A DNA stretch of 64,000 bases. Origin: Prevotella sp. 10(H). GTDB lineage: Bacteria; Bacteroidota; Bacteroidia; Bacteroidales; Dysgonomonadaceae. Below the pieces are notes generated by a model. The model did no database searches. It had not been told where the DNA came from and worked only from the letters and a program-made list of their open reading frames with translations. The number at the start of each line of letters is the position of its first letter. Position 1 is the stretch's first letter. The stretch is from the NCBI RefSeq assembly GCF_000711235.1, contig NZ_JOMI01000003.1, positions 620,001 through 684,000 of the forward strand. The letters are read 5' to 3'. Both the position numbers and the translations under genes were made by a program. This document shows, in pieces, positions 1 to 8,007 of the stretch.

Positions 1-1233
1 TCAGAAGAGATAAACTATTATTCACATACATTATCCAATGATCTCCGCATAGTGCATAAGCCTATGGTGGGGAATGTTTCATATTGCGGATTTCTTGTAA
101 ATGCCGGAACACGTGACGAGAAACAAGATGAACATGGTATGGCTCATTTTGTGGAACATATGTTGTTTAAAGGAACAAAGAAGCGCAAATCCCGTCATAT
201 CATAAACCGTATGGAGCATGTAGGCGGAGAATTGAATGCTTATACCAATAAAGAAGAGACTGTAGTCTATGCTATATTCTTGGAACATGATTTTGTCAGG
301 GCATTCGAACTGCTTTCCGATATGACTTTTCACTCGGAATTTCCGCAACCGGAAATTGATAAAGAGATAGAAGTAATAATTGACGAAATACATTCATACG
401 AAGATAATCCGTCAGAACTGATATTCGATGAATTTGAGGATCTGGTCTTTAAAGATTCTCAGTTGGGACACAATATCTTAGGCACTCCCGATGTTTTGGC
501 CGGTTTTAATACCTCGAAAGCTAAAACATTTACCTCTACATTCTATAATCCTTCCAATACAGTATTTTTTTCTTTGGGGAATACTGATTTTAAGAGAATC
601 ATATACTATGCGGAAAAGTATCTGTCGGATTTATCGAACACAGTCTCTGTGAATAATGAACGGATAATACCGGAAAACATATCTGCTGAAAGTAGGCAAG
701 AGGATAAAGATACTTCACAGGTACATGCTTTAATTGGTTGTCGTTCTTATTCGTTATATCAGCCCGAAAGAAAGATTCTGCATCTGCTTAATAATATATT
801 AGGTGGCCCGGGGATGAACAGCCGTCTGAATATCTCTCTTCGCGAAAAGAGGGGCTATGTATACAGTGTCGATTCAACAGTGACGGCTTATACAGACACA
901 GGCTTGGTTTCGATATACTTTGGCTGTGACAAACGCAATGTGAATAAATGCATCGACTTAGTGCATAAAGAGCTAAAGAAATTGAAAACCGATAAACTGA
1001 CTACATCACAATTGTCGATTGCAAAGAAACAGCTTATAGGACAAATCGGTGTTATGAATGATAATCACGAAAATATAGCTTTGTCGTTAGGGAAGAGCTT
1101 TTATCACCATAATCATTATAACAGCTTGGAAGAAACTATTCGCAAAATAGATTCAGTAACGGCTAAACAGATACAGGATGTAGCGAATGAAATTTTTAAC
1201 GAAAACAGGCTCTTTAGTTTAATATATAATTAA
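1..1233 (+). CDS. M16 family zinc metalloprotease (5' truncated by window edge)
   Basis: This is a single-domain M16 (mitochondrial-processing-peptidase-like) protease. The frame is open to base 1 and the residues before the first GTG (position 52) already match the family start (S-x-T-L-S-N-D-L-R-I-V-H), so the true start lies just upstream of the window. The inverted zinc motif HFVEH is intact near window codon 50. About 75 residues later a Glu-rich segment (EIEVIIDEIHSYEDNP) supplies the third ligand. The C-terminal half carries the substrate-binding R/Y element (REKRGYVYSVDS). At roughly 410 residues it is half the size of the pitrilysin-type protein at 43221-46025. No signal peptide can be judged because the start is missing. 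Members of this size are usually cytoplasmic or periplasmic peptidases. The family call is secure; the substrate is unknown. Confidence 0.93.
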   Translation, partial: SEEINYYSHTLSNDLRIVHKPMVGNVSYCGFLVNAGTRDEKQDEHGMAHFVEHMLFKGTKKRKSRHIINRMEHVGGELNAYTNKEETVVYAIFLEHDFVRAFELLSDMTFHSEFPQPEIDKEIEVIIDEIHSYEDNPSELIFDEFEDLVFKDSQLGHNILGTPDVLAGFNTSKAKTFTSTFYNPSNTVFFSLGNTDFKRIIYYAEKYLSDLSNTVSVNNERIIPENISAESRQEDKDTSQVHALIGCRSYSLYQPERKILHLLNNILGGPGMNSRLNISLREKRGYVYSVDSTVTAYTDTGLVSIYFGCDKRNVNKCIDLVHKELKKLKTDKLTTSQLSIAKKQLIGQIGVMNDNHENIALSLGKSFYHHNHYNSLEETIRKIDSVTAKQIQDVANEIFNENRLFSLIYN

Positions 1234-1239
1234 TTCTCT

Positions 1240-1247
1240 TAACTTTG
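1240..1247 (+). promoter_or_regulatory. Bacteroidetes -7 box (TAACTTTG) for the OMP gene
   Basis: TAACTTTG is a perfect match to TAnnTTTG. It lies 19 nt before the ATG at 1266, giving a leader of about a dozen bases, which supports that ATG over the TTG at 1245. No clear -33 TTG is visible. Confidence 0.5.
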
Positions 1248-1265
1248 TGTTACGATATAAGCTTT

Positions 1266-1970
1266 ATGAAAATAATATATAAAACATTCCTGCTTGCCGG
1301 ACTTTTAGTTTTAGTATCTTCCGCTATAAATGCTCAAACTATGAGAAAGCGTATAACTTCTGATTTTGTTTTCGGTTGCAACTTTGCTTCAATGGATATA
1401 AAAGACGGCAATATGTATAAGGAGCCCAAATTTGGCTTTGTTATAGGTGCAAATGTCAATTTTAAGATATTACAGAACATTCAGCTTCAGACAGGTGTTT
1501 ATGTCTCTAAGAAAGGGTTGCGACAACACATAAAACGTACAGAATATAATACCGGAGCAGGGGTTGAATATTACGGCGATACTCTCCGCAATACTGCTGC
1601 AGACTATTTGCAGGTTCCGTTATGTCTTGGATATGAAGTGTACCTTTCCAAGCATTTTGCAATCAATTTTAATGTGGGAGGATATGCCGCTTACGGATTT
1701 AAAGGTAAGAACAGGGGAGAGGCATTTACTACAACCATAAAGAATGGAGTGCAACAAGGAACATCTGTCGTTATCGATCCATACGAAGAAGAAACTTTTG
1801 CTTTAAGGAAATGGAACCGATGGGATTATGGAGCCTTGGGCAGGGTCGGTTTGATATATGATATATATACTATAAACTTGACCTATGAATACGGCTTTCA
1901 TAATGTAGCCGACGATGGGCGGGAACTTATGAACCGGAATTTATCTCTTACCGTTGGATTCAGATTTTAG
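1266..1970 (+). CDS. outer-membrane beta-barrel protein (PorT/OMP_b-brl type)
   Basis: This is a predicted secreted outer-membrane barrel of about 234 residues. I chose the ATG at 1266 because it begins directly with a signal peptide (MKIIYKTFLLAGLLVLVSS, cleavage near INAQ). The in-frame TTG at 1245 overlaps the -7 promoter box. After the signal come alternating amphipathic strands rich in Gly and aromatics (FGFVIGANVNFKI, YLQVPLCLGYEVYLS, NFNVGGYAAYGFKG), ending in LSLTVGFRF with a terminal Phe, the usual barrel-assembly signal. This is the pattern of the small Bacteroidetes OMP_b-brl_2 family. It follows the M16 gene by 32 nt but has its own promoter box. Specific function is unknown. Confidence 0.8.
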   Translation: MKIIYKTFLLAGLLVLVSSAINAQTMRKRITSDFVFGCNFASMDIKDGNMYKEPKFGFVIGANVNFKILQNIQLQTGVYVSKKGLRQHIKRTEYNTGAGVEYYGDTLRNTAADYLQVPLCLGYEVYLSKHFAINFNVGGYAAYGFKGKNRGEAFTTTIKNGVQQGTSVVIDPYEEETFALRKWNRWDYGALGRVGLIYDIYTINLTYEYGFHNVADDGRELMNRNLSLTVGFRF

Positions 1971-2064
1971 AGTTACTTCGTATATTACTGTTTAAACACC
2001 TTATTCAAACTTTTACTAAAAGATTTTGTTCTATATCTTATACAACAAATAAATCAATCGGAAT

Positions 2065-2388
2065 ATGGAAAATTTAGTAAAGAGATTACAGACAGAAGTA
2101 GGTTTGACGGAAGATGAAGCTATCAAGAGCATTTCTGTTGTAAAAGATTATATGGATAAAGAAGGCTTGGAGATAGACTGGGAAAAGTTCTTCAAGGGAA
2201 AATCACAGGAGTTTATTGTAAAAGCTAAGGAAATGTTCGAATCTATTTCGAAACATACTCACGTTTATACTGATAAATTTGTCGATAAAGTAGACAATTT
2301 TACAGATAAGGCCAGGAAAAGCGCTCATGACTTTAGTCAGAAGGCGGCGGACTTCTTCGATGAAAAGAATGACGATATCAATAAATAA
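2065..2388 (+). CDS. small helical protein with 11-residue-like repeats, function unknown
   Basis: This encodes a 107-residue hydrophilic protein with no signal peptide and no membrane segment. The N-terminal 45 residues look like a compact acidic helical domain (VGLTEDEAIKSISVVKDYM, then IDWEKFFKGKS). The C-terminal 55 residues are a charged amphipathic helix in which Phe recurs against Lys/Asp (FVDKVDNF, TDKARKSAHDFSQKAADFF), similar in style to late-embryogenesis-abundant or apolipoprotein-like 11-mers. I do not recognise the family. It is an isolated transcription unit bounded by the OMP gene and a strong terminator starting at its stop codon. A stress or membrane-surface role would be a guess from composition alone. 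Confidence 0.75.
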   Translation: MENLVKRLQTEVGLTEDEAIKSISVVKDYMDKEGLEIDWEKFFKGKSQEFIVKAKEMFESISKHTHVYTDKFVDKVDNFTDKARKSAHDFSQKAADFFDEKNDDINK

Positions 2389-2416
2389 AAAAGGAAGCGA
2401 ATAGCTTCCTTTTTTA
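2387..2416. terminator. bidirectional intrinsic terminator
   Basis: A 12-bp stem (AAAAAAGGAAGC / GCTTCCTTTTTT, arms 2387-2398 and 2404-2415) with a 5-nt loop sits between convergent genes. It has A/T runs on both sides, so it can end transcription in either direction. Confidence 0.9.
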
Positions 2417-2417
2417 T

Positions 2418-4178
2418 TTATATGTTCTGAGGATTTAAAGCATCCAATATCAAGCCATCATAGTCATATATGTCATCGGCGTAATATAAATTCTGGTCTT
2501 CCGGGAACATGTATGCTGTATAGTAATCTATAAAGAGTGATATAGGATTATCCTTGTCTATATTGATAATATCCGGAAGTTTTTTGAGCTTATTTGCTTT
2601 CAATAGTTTTTTACCTTCTTCCGATACCGGTGGCTTATTTATGCTATAATAAAATTGATCTTTATATGCTTCTTCTACAGGAGAAGAACAGAAGAAAGCA
2701 AGATCGAAAGGCCTTTGTACTCTCACACAGCCATGACTTACGGCCCTGTTCTTCCTGTTAAATGCTGCTTTACTCGGTGTATCGTGCAGATAAACAGAGA
2801 AAGCATTGTTAAACATGAATTTGACAAGCCCCAGTGAGTTTCCGGCTCCTGGATTTTGCTTTACTATGTAATGGAATTTGCTCGGGGTGACTTCTTTCCA
2901 ATCTATGGAAGATACATCCACTTCTTTGCCTCCTTTATATAATTTCATGTTATTACGCTTGATGTAGGTAGGATCTCTTTTTTGCAGTACAGCGACTTCT
3001 TTTTGTGCTATACTGGTCGGTACATTCCAGTACGGGTTGAGGTTCATATAGCTGATATCGCTTTGCAGAAGAGGAGTTTTATTCCTCACAGAACCTACAC
3101 ATACTCTTGATATCAGAGGCAGAGTATCGCTATTGGCATCAGTGGCTACCAGCATAAAGGATGCAACATTAACCTCGATATGCTTATTGTGTTTTTTCTT
3201 TGTTCGTCTCCAGCGGTAACGTTCCATGTTAACGCGAATCTTAGCCATATAGTAATCGAAAGGGCGGTTAAGGGCTGTAACAGTCAGTTTACCGACTTCT
3301 TTCTCTTCGGGATATGAATTCTTTTTCCTGAAAGCATTGATTGCTGCCAGCAGTTTTTCGTCGAGTTTTTCGTGCAGGCTATCATTGCTTAGAGAGTCCG
3401 GTGCATATTCGCCCGTAAGCATAAGCCTGTCGGCAATCGTTTTGATGTGCTTACTTTTGTCACCCAATTTGTAAGTTGCTTCGCCTGAAGCAATTTCTTG
3501 AAAGCCTTTTTCTTTTTTATTCACCAGAGATTTATATTCCTCTTGTAGTTTCAGATATACCTCTTCCTGTGGCTGAGAGTTGAGTAATGCTGCAATCGGG
3601 TCTTTTTTTAGTTCCTTATATAATTCGGTATAAAATACAGAATCCGGTTTTGCCAAAGTAATATCATAATTCTTTTTATACAAATCCTTTGGATTCACAA
3701 ATCCGTATTTCATACCTGTAATATACTTTATAGCTGACCTTGTGGATGTTTGTTCGAGATCTAGTATTATTTTATATACAGTATCAAGATTATTGATATA
3801 CATTCCCGAATCGATAGCATCTGTCATCGATTTAATATCTGCTGTCGAAAATAATTCGGTAGATAAGCCATGGTCTTCTGCATGACTAAGTATATCGATA
3901 AATTTGTATAGCCTTTTCGTATCTAAAGTATCGTGTATCCATACCGGATTGTATTCCGTAACTGTATACATGTGGTTCAATGCAGAATCCAAAGAAACTT
4001 TATTCATCAATGATTCCCGTAAAATTTTTGAATCGAATTCCGGATAGTTTTTGGCGAATTTGGAACGTACAACTTCTTTTTTGCCTGATTCGCTGACTTT
4101 GGTGTGCTCTTTCTTCTTACAGCATACGATAGAGAAACAAAGTATCAGAAGAAAAGAAATACGGAGAATATATTTCAT
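2418..4178 (-). CDS. L,D-transpeptidase (YcbB-like, YkuD domain) envelope protein
   Basis: This is a murein L,D-transpeptidase that would form 3-3 cross-links or attach partners to peptidoglycan in the periplasm. The 586 residues comprise a hydrophobic signal (ISFLLILCFSIVCC) with a weak lipobox, a long N-terminal scaffold domain (about 40-330, including a putative peptidoglycan-binding segment near 220-300), and a C-terminal YkuD catalytic domain. The active site is clear: HDTPSK followed by SHGCVRVQRP, carrying the catalytic His and Cys. This layout and length match the large YcbB/LdtD class rather than the short YkuD enzymes. It has its own promoter (TTG, 19 nt, TAATTTTG) upstream and converges on the small gene at 2065 across a shared terminator. 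The family call is strong; lipoprotein status is uncertain. Confidence 0.93.
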   Translation of the reverse strand: MKYILRISFLLILCFSIVCCKKKEHTKVSESGKKEVVRSKFAKNYPEFDSKILRESLMNKVSLDSALNHMYTVTEYNPVWIHDTLDTKRLYKFIDILSHAEDHGLSTELFSTADIKSMTDAIDSGMYINNLDTVYKIILDLEQTSTRSAIKYITGMKYGFVNPKDLYKKNYDITLAKPDSVFYTELYKELKKDPIAALLNSQPQEEVYLKLQEEYKSLVNKKEKGFQEIASGEATYKLGDKSKHIKTIADRLMLTGEYAPDSLSNDSLHEKLDEKLLAAINAFRKKNSYPEEKEVGKLTVTALNRPFDYYMAKIRVNMERYRWRRTKKKHNKHIEVNVASFMLVATDANSDTLPLISRVCVGSVRNKTPLLQSDISYMNLNPYWNVPTSIAQKEVAVLQKRDPTYIKRNNMKLYKGGKEVDVSSIDWKEVTPSKFHYIVKQNPGAGNSLGLVKFMFNNAFSVYLHDTPSKAAFNRKNRAVSHGCVRVQRPFDLAFFCSSPVEEAYKDQFYYSINKPPVSEEGKKLLKANKLKKLPDIINIDKDNPISLFIDYYTAYMFPEDQNLYYADDIYDYDGLILDALNPQNI

Positions 4179-4234
4179 ATAGGTTAATAAAAAGTGTCAA
4201 GCGCGTAATTTGTTTTAATACGATATATGTGATA

Positions 4235-4264
4235 CAAAATTAATAAAAATTCACTGAATGGCAA
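4235..4264 (-). promoter_or_regulatory. promoter for the L,D-transpeptidase gene
   Basis: On the minus strand, TTG (4262-4264) is followed after 19 nt by TAATTTTG (4235-4242). Both elements of the Bacteroidetes -33/-7 promoter are present with standard spacing, about 57 nt before the start codon. Confidence 0.6.
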
Positions 4265-4302
4265 GATTTGTAAATTCTTTAACACATCTGTTATCCGCAA
4301 TA

Positions 4303-4334
4303 GAAAAGGCTATCAGATTTCCGATAGCCTTCTC
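4303..4334 (-). terminator. terminator after the M3 peptidase gene
   Basis: The 9-bp stem AAGGCTATC / GATAGCCTT (4306-4314 and 4323-4331) with an 8-nt loop is followed on the minus strand by a T-rich stretch. It lies 20 nt past the M3 stop codon. Confidence 0.8.
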
Positions 4335-4354
4335 TACAGTATATTTATATATAA

Positions 4355-6448
4355 TTATTTCTTTATTCCGTTTCTTTTCAGTAATGCATCTATAGTAGGT
4401 TCTTGGCCGCGGAACTTGATATAAAGGCTCATCGGCTCTTCTGTATTTCCTCTTTCCAGAATATTCTTGCGGAAAGATTCAGCTGTCTCTTTATTGAAAA
4501 TACCTGTTTCTTTGAAGAGCGAGTAAGCGTCTGCTTCAATTACCTCCGCCCACTTATAACCGTAGTATCCGGCAGCATACCCTCCCGAAAATATATGCCC
4601 GAAAGAGGTCGACATTGCCATTCCGTCTACCAATGGCAGCATCGCGGTCTTAGACATGGCATTGCGTTCAAACGCAATCACGTCGCCCGTATACGGCTGT
4701 GTCAGTGTATGCCATGCCATATCCAGATAGCCGAAGGACAGCTGGCGATAGCACATATATCCTGCATTGAAATTTGAAGCATCTATAAGCTTTTGCACTA
4801 ACTCGGCAGGAATCTTTTCACCTGATTTGTAATGTACGGCAAATTTGTCGAGATATTCCTTTTCGGTCAGCCAGTTTTCCATTATCTGCGAAGGGAGTTC
4901 CACGAAATCATGCAGTACATTTGTTCCTGATAAGCTTTCATACGTACATTTAGTCAATATACCGTGCAATGCGTGCCCGAATTCATGGAGGAATGTTTCT
5001 ACTTCATCGAATGTCAATAGTGCCGGATCGCTTCCCGTAGGACGGGTAAAGTTCATTACGATAAGTACATGCGGGCGTGAGTCTTTACCTTTCTCTATAT
5101 ACTGACCTTTAAACTCGCTCATCCATGCTCCCTGCCTTTTACCTTCGCGCGGGTGAAAGTCTGTGTATAGTACAGCCAGAAATTCTCCGTTTTCGTCCAG
5201 TACATCGAATGCTTCCACTTCGGGATGATAGACTTGTATCTTGGTGTTTTTACTGAATGTGATGCCATAGAGGTCGGTTGCCAGCCCGAATACACCTTTC
5301 TTTACATTTTCAAGTTCGAAATAAGGGCGTACAAGTTCATCACTGACGCTGTATTTTGCATCTTTCAGTTTTTCAGAATAAAATGACCAGTCCCAAGGCT
5401 TCAGATCGATCGATTTATTCTCAAATCCTACGGCAAAGCCTTCTACCATCTTCACATCTTCGCGGGCAGCTTTACCATATGCATCGAAGAGGTTGTCGAG
5501 CAAGTTGAATACATGCTGTTTATCTTTAGCCATTTTGTTGCGCAATACATAAGTTGCATAATCCTGATATCCCAAAAGATTAGCTAACTGCATGCGTGTT
5601 TCTGCAATTTGCTTAACATTCTCCTGATTATCGAATTCCCCACCCGAAACACACTGTGAGCCATAGGCCTTGTATAATTTCTCGCGTAAATCACGACGGG
5701 TAGAATATTTCATGAAGGCTATATAGCTAGGGGCAGAAAGGTCGAATAGCCAGCCTTCTTTACTCTTTGCTTGAGCTTTTGCCTTAGCGGCGTCTTTTAC
5801 CATCTGCGGCAACCCTGCCAGATCGGCTTCATCGGTCAAAAGCATTTCGAACTTATTGTTTTCTTTCAGTGCATTTTGTCCGAATGTCAAACTCAACTGG
5901 CTTAGTTTACTGGATAGCTCTTTATATTTATCCCTGTCGGCACCTGTCAAATTAGCACCGCTGTTTTCAAATCCCTGATATGTCTTTTCCACAAGCCGGA
6001 TTTGTTCCGGATTAAGATTTGATTCGAATCGTTTCTCATATACAGCTTTTATCTTCTGGAAAAGCCCTTCGTTCAGGCTTATTTCATTGGAATGTGCAGA
6101 AAGTTTAGGTTGTACGCGTTGTGCTATCTCCTGCATTTCGTCGTTGCTTTCGGCGCTCAGCAGATTGAAGAATACCGAAGTAACGCGTGATAACAGCTTA
6201 CCCGATTCTTCGAGCGGAAGTATCGTATTCTGGAAAGTCGGCATCGACTTAGCCATTACTATTTTATTTATCTCAGCCGTATGGTCTTTTATGCCTTTAT
6301 CGATAGCCGGCTCATAGTGTTCGTTCTTTATTTTACTGAACGGCGGTGTTTCATAAGGCGTCTTATACGCAGAGAAAAAAGGATTTTGAGCTTCAATTGT
6401 TGTCATTGTCATTATTAATAATAAAACAGAAAAAACGAATTTTTTCAT
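4355..6448 (-). CDS. dcp: M3 family peptidyl-dipeptidase / oligopeptidase (Dcp-like)
   Basis: This is a zinc-dependent peptidase that cleaves dipeptides or short segments from oligopeptides. The 697 residues begin with a signal peptide (MKKFVFSVLLLIMTMTTIEA), so the enzyme is probably periplasmic, unlike cytosolic E. coli Dcp. The M3 zinc motif HEFGH sits near residues 488-492, with the third ligand Glu expected in the downstream FVELPSQIMENW segment. The C-terminal stretch IFSGGYAAGYYGYKWAE contains the Tyr-rich substrate loop typical of Dcp and oligopeptidase A. Full length for the family. The nitroreductase gene lies 58 nt upstream on the same strand without an intervening terminator, so the two may be cotranscribed. 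The Dcp versus OpdA assignment rests on overall similarity. Confidence 0.93.
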   Translation of the reverse strand: MKKFVFSVLLLIMTMTTIEAQNPFFSAYKTPYETPPFSKIKNEHYEPAIDKGIKDHTAEINKIVMAKSMPTFQNTILPLEESGKLLSRVTSVFFNLLSAESNDEMQEIAQRVQPKLSAHSNEISLNEGLFQKIKAVYEKRFESNLNPEQIRLVEKTYQGFENSGANLTGADRDKYKELSSKLSQLSLTFGQNALKENNKFEMLLTDEADLAGLPQMVKDAAKAKAQAKSKEGWLFDLSAPSYIAFMKYSTRRDLREKLYKAYGSQCVSGGEFDNQENVKQIAETRMQLANLLGYQDYATYVLRNKMAKDKQHVFNLLDNLFDAYGKAAREDVKMVEGFAVGFENKSIDLKPWDWSFYSEKLKDAKYSVSDELVRPYFELENVKKGVFGLATDLYGITFSKNTKIQVYHPEVEAFDVLDENGEFLAVLYTDFHPREGKRQGAWMSEFKGQYIEKGKDSRPHVLIVMNFTRPTGSDPALLTFDEVETFLHEFGHALHGILTKCTYESLSGTNVLHDFVELPSQIMENWLTEKEYLDKFAVHYKSGEKIPAELVQKLIDASNFNAGYMCYRQLSFGYLDMAWHTLTQPYTGDVIAFERNAMSKTAMLPLVDGMAMSTSFGHIFSGGYAAGYYGYKWAEVIEADAYSLFKETGIFNKETAESFRKNILERGNTEEPMSLYIKFRGQEPTIDALLKRNGIKK

Positions 6449-6506
6449 AAGGGTCAGATGTATATGGTTATTAACTATTTTGCAAGATATATTGTTCGAC
6501 TGAAGG

Positions 6507-7145
6507 CTATCTCCATTCTGTTATTTCATCTACAGAAAAACGCACGGTATCTTTCGCTTCTTCGGCCGCTTTACCTATAGATAAAAGCAGTGTCGGGATG
6601 TAACGTTTAGCATCCAACCCCAAGGCTTCGGTAAATTCTTTCCGCATAAATCCTCCGATAGGATTGGTATCATATCCGTAACTTTTAGCTGAAAGCATCA
6701 ATTGCATAGTGACGAATCCGCAGTCCATGAATATTGAATTTTTAAGTCTTTCTTCGGTATATGACGCGCCATAGGCCATCATTATTTCCAGCATCTTCTG
6801 CTTATATTCTTCAGTCATTAATCCGTTATCGACATTGGCAGACAGTATCTTATCCGCATAGGAATAATTCTCCATATCGCCGTATATGGCAATGATAGCC
6901 GAACAGGTTTCCCATTGCAATTGGTTAAACATCATATAAGGTTTTATCATTTCCTTACCTTCGTCACTGTCTATAACGAAGAAACGCCAAGGCTGCAGAT
7001 TGAATGAAGAGGGTGCAGTCATTGCATCCTGAAGTATAGCTGACATTTCTTCTTTGCTGATTTTTACCGACGGGTCGTATTTCCGTATTGAAATGCGTTC
7101 AGTGAACAAGGCGTTAGCCGGATTCTTAACGTTCTTTAATTGCAT
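6507..7145 (-). CDS. NAD(P)H-dependent FMN nitroreductase family protein
   Basis: This is a flavin reductase of the nitroreductase fold, about 212 residues, cytoplasmic, normally a homodimer using FMN and NAD(P)H to reduce nitro or quinone compounds. The N-terminal phosphate-binding segment ERISIRKYDP matches the RxSxRxY/F signature. It is followed by the conserved APSSFNLQPWRFFVI segment that contacts FMN. The C-terminal half has the GGFMRKEF and LGLDAKRYIPTLLLSIG elements seen in the NfsB/YdgI-like branch. A TACCTTTG promoter box lies 30 nt upstream, in a region shared with the divergent ruvA promoter. It probably reads through into the M3 peptidase gene. The physiological substrate is not predictable. 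Confidence 0.9.
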   Translation of the reverse strand: MQLKNVKNPANALFTERISIRKYDPSVKISKEEMSAILQDAMTAPSSFNLQPWRFFVIDSDEGKEMIKPYMMFNQLQWETCSAIIAIYGDMENYSYADKILSANVDNGLMTEEYKQKMLEIMMAYGASYTEERLKNSIFMDCGFVTMQLMLSAKSYGYDTNPIGGFMRKEFTEALGLDAKRYIPTLLLSIGKAAEEAKDTVRFSVDEITEWR

Positions 7146-7174
7146 AGTTATTTTTTCTGGTTAATAGACTAAGA

Positions 7175-7182
7175 CAAAGGTA
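7175..7182 (-). promoter_or_regulatory. -7 box (TACCTTTG) for the nitroreductase gene
   Basis: A perfect TAnnTTTG on the minus strand, 30 nt before the nitroreductase start codon. It sits 21 bp from a divergent box serving ruvA. Confidence 0.5.
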
Positions 7183-7203
7183 TAAAAACTAATCTAAAAA
7201 CTT

Positions 7204-7211
7204 TATCTTTG
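7204..7211 (+). promoter_or_regulatory. -7 box (TATCTTTG) for ruvA
   Basis: A perfect TAnnTTTG on the plus strand. It implies a leader of roughly 105 nt before the ruvA ATG, longer than most leaders in this window. Confidence 0.45.
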
Positions 7212-7325
7212 CGCATCAAATAAGATATCGGGAAGATTATACTATTGAAAATACTTCCAATATGTTATATACTTTTTTTAATGTTTTTTCGTTATAAATT
7301 AACTGGTACAATTAGAGAGTAAAAA

Positions 7326-7907
7326 ATGATCGATTATATAAAAGGAGAAATTGCAGAGTTAACCCCTACATCGGTTTCTTTAGAAGCCTATGGCGTGGGT
7401 TATTTTATCAATATATCGCTTAATACATATACAAATCTCTCGGGCAAGAAAGATGCGCGGATTTTTATATATGAGGCGATAAGAGAGGATGCTTATCAGC
7501 TTTTTGGATTCTATGATAAACAGGAACGTGAGTTGTTTATGTTGCTGATAAGCGTTTCGGGTATCGGTGCTAATACGGCACGTATGATGCTGTCGTCGAT
7601 GAATACGCAGGAGTTGGCAAATGTCATTGCTTCGGGCAATGCCGATATGCTGAAAACAGTTAAAGGTATCGGGCTTAAAACAGCCCAGCGAGTGATTGTA
7701 GACCTGAAGGACAAGATAAAAATATCGGGAATAGAGCAGGCTGATATATTTCCGGCTCTTCATCCGTCGGGAGAGGAAGCGGTTGCAGCACTTGTGATGT
7801 TGGGATTCCCGCAGCAGGCCTCTCAGAAAGTAGTGGCTAGAATATTAAAGGATAAGCCTGACAGCGCAGTTGAACAGGTGATAAAAACAGCATTGAAAAT
7901 GCTTTAG
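7326..7907 (+). CDS. ruvA: Holliday junction branch-migration protein RuvA
   Basis: RuvA binds four-way DNA junctions as a tetramer and loads the RuvB helicase during recombinational repair. The protein is 193 residues, normal for the family. The N-terminal OB domain is typical ([27 protein letters not shown]). The two central helix-hairpin-helix elements follow ([17 protein letters not shown] and [20 protein letters not shown]). The C-terminal RuvB-binding domain carries [16 protein letters not shown]. No ruvC or ruvB is present here. A ruvA-sprA pairing, with sprA 100 nt downstream, is to my recollection common in Bacteroidetes, so the adjacency is expected rather than special. Confidence 0.98.
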   Translation: MIDYIKGEIAELTPTSVSLEAYGVGYFINISLNTYTNLSGKKDARIFIYEAIREDAYQLFGFYDKQERELFMLLISVSGIGANTARMMLSSMNTQELANVIASGNADMLKTVKGIGLKTAQRVIVDLKDKIKISGIEQADIFPALHPSGEEAVAALVMLGFPQQASQKVVARILKDKPDSAVEQVIKTALKML

Positions 7908-8007
7908 AAGAGTATCTGCAAAAAGCAGACTCATTACTTAACAACGCTATAGGCTCATCTTTACTCAATGACACAATAGATTTTAGTTTAATTATTTTTT
8001 TACCGGG

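Noticed and set aside
7909-7940. Hairpin (TCTGC / GCAGA) after ruvA as a terminator
   Set aside because: The stem is short with a bulge and no T tract follows; ruvA and sprA could still be cotranscribed.
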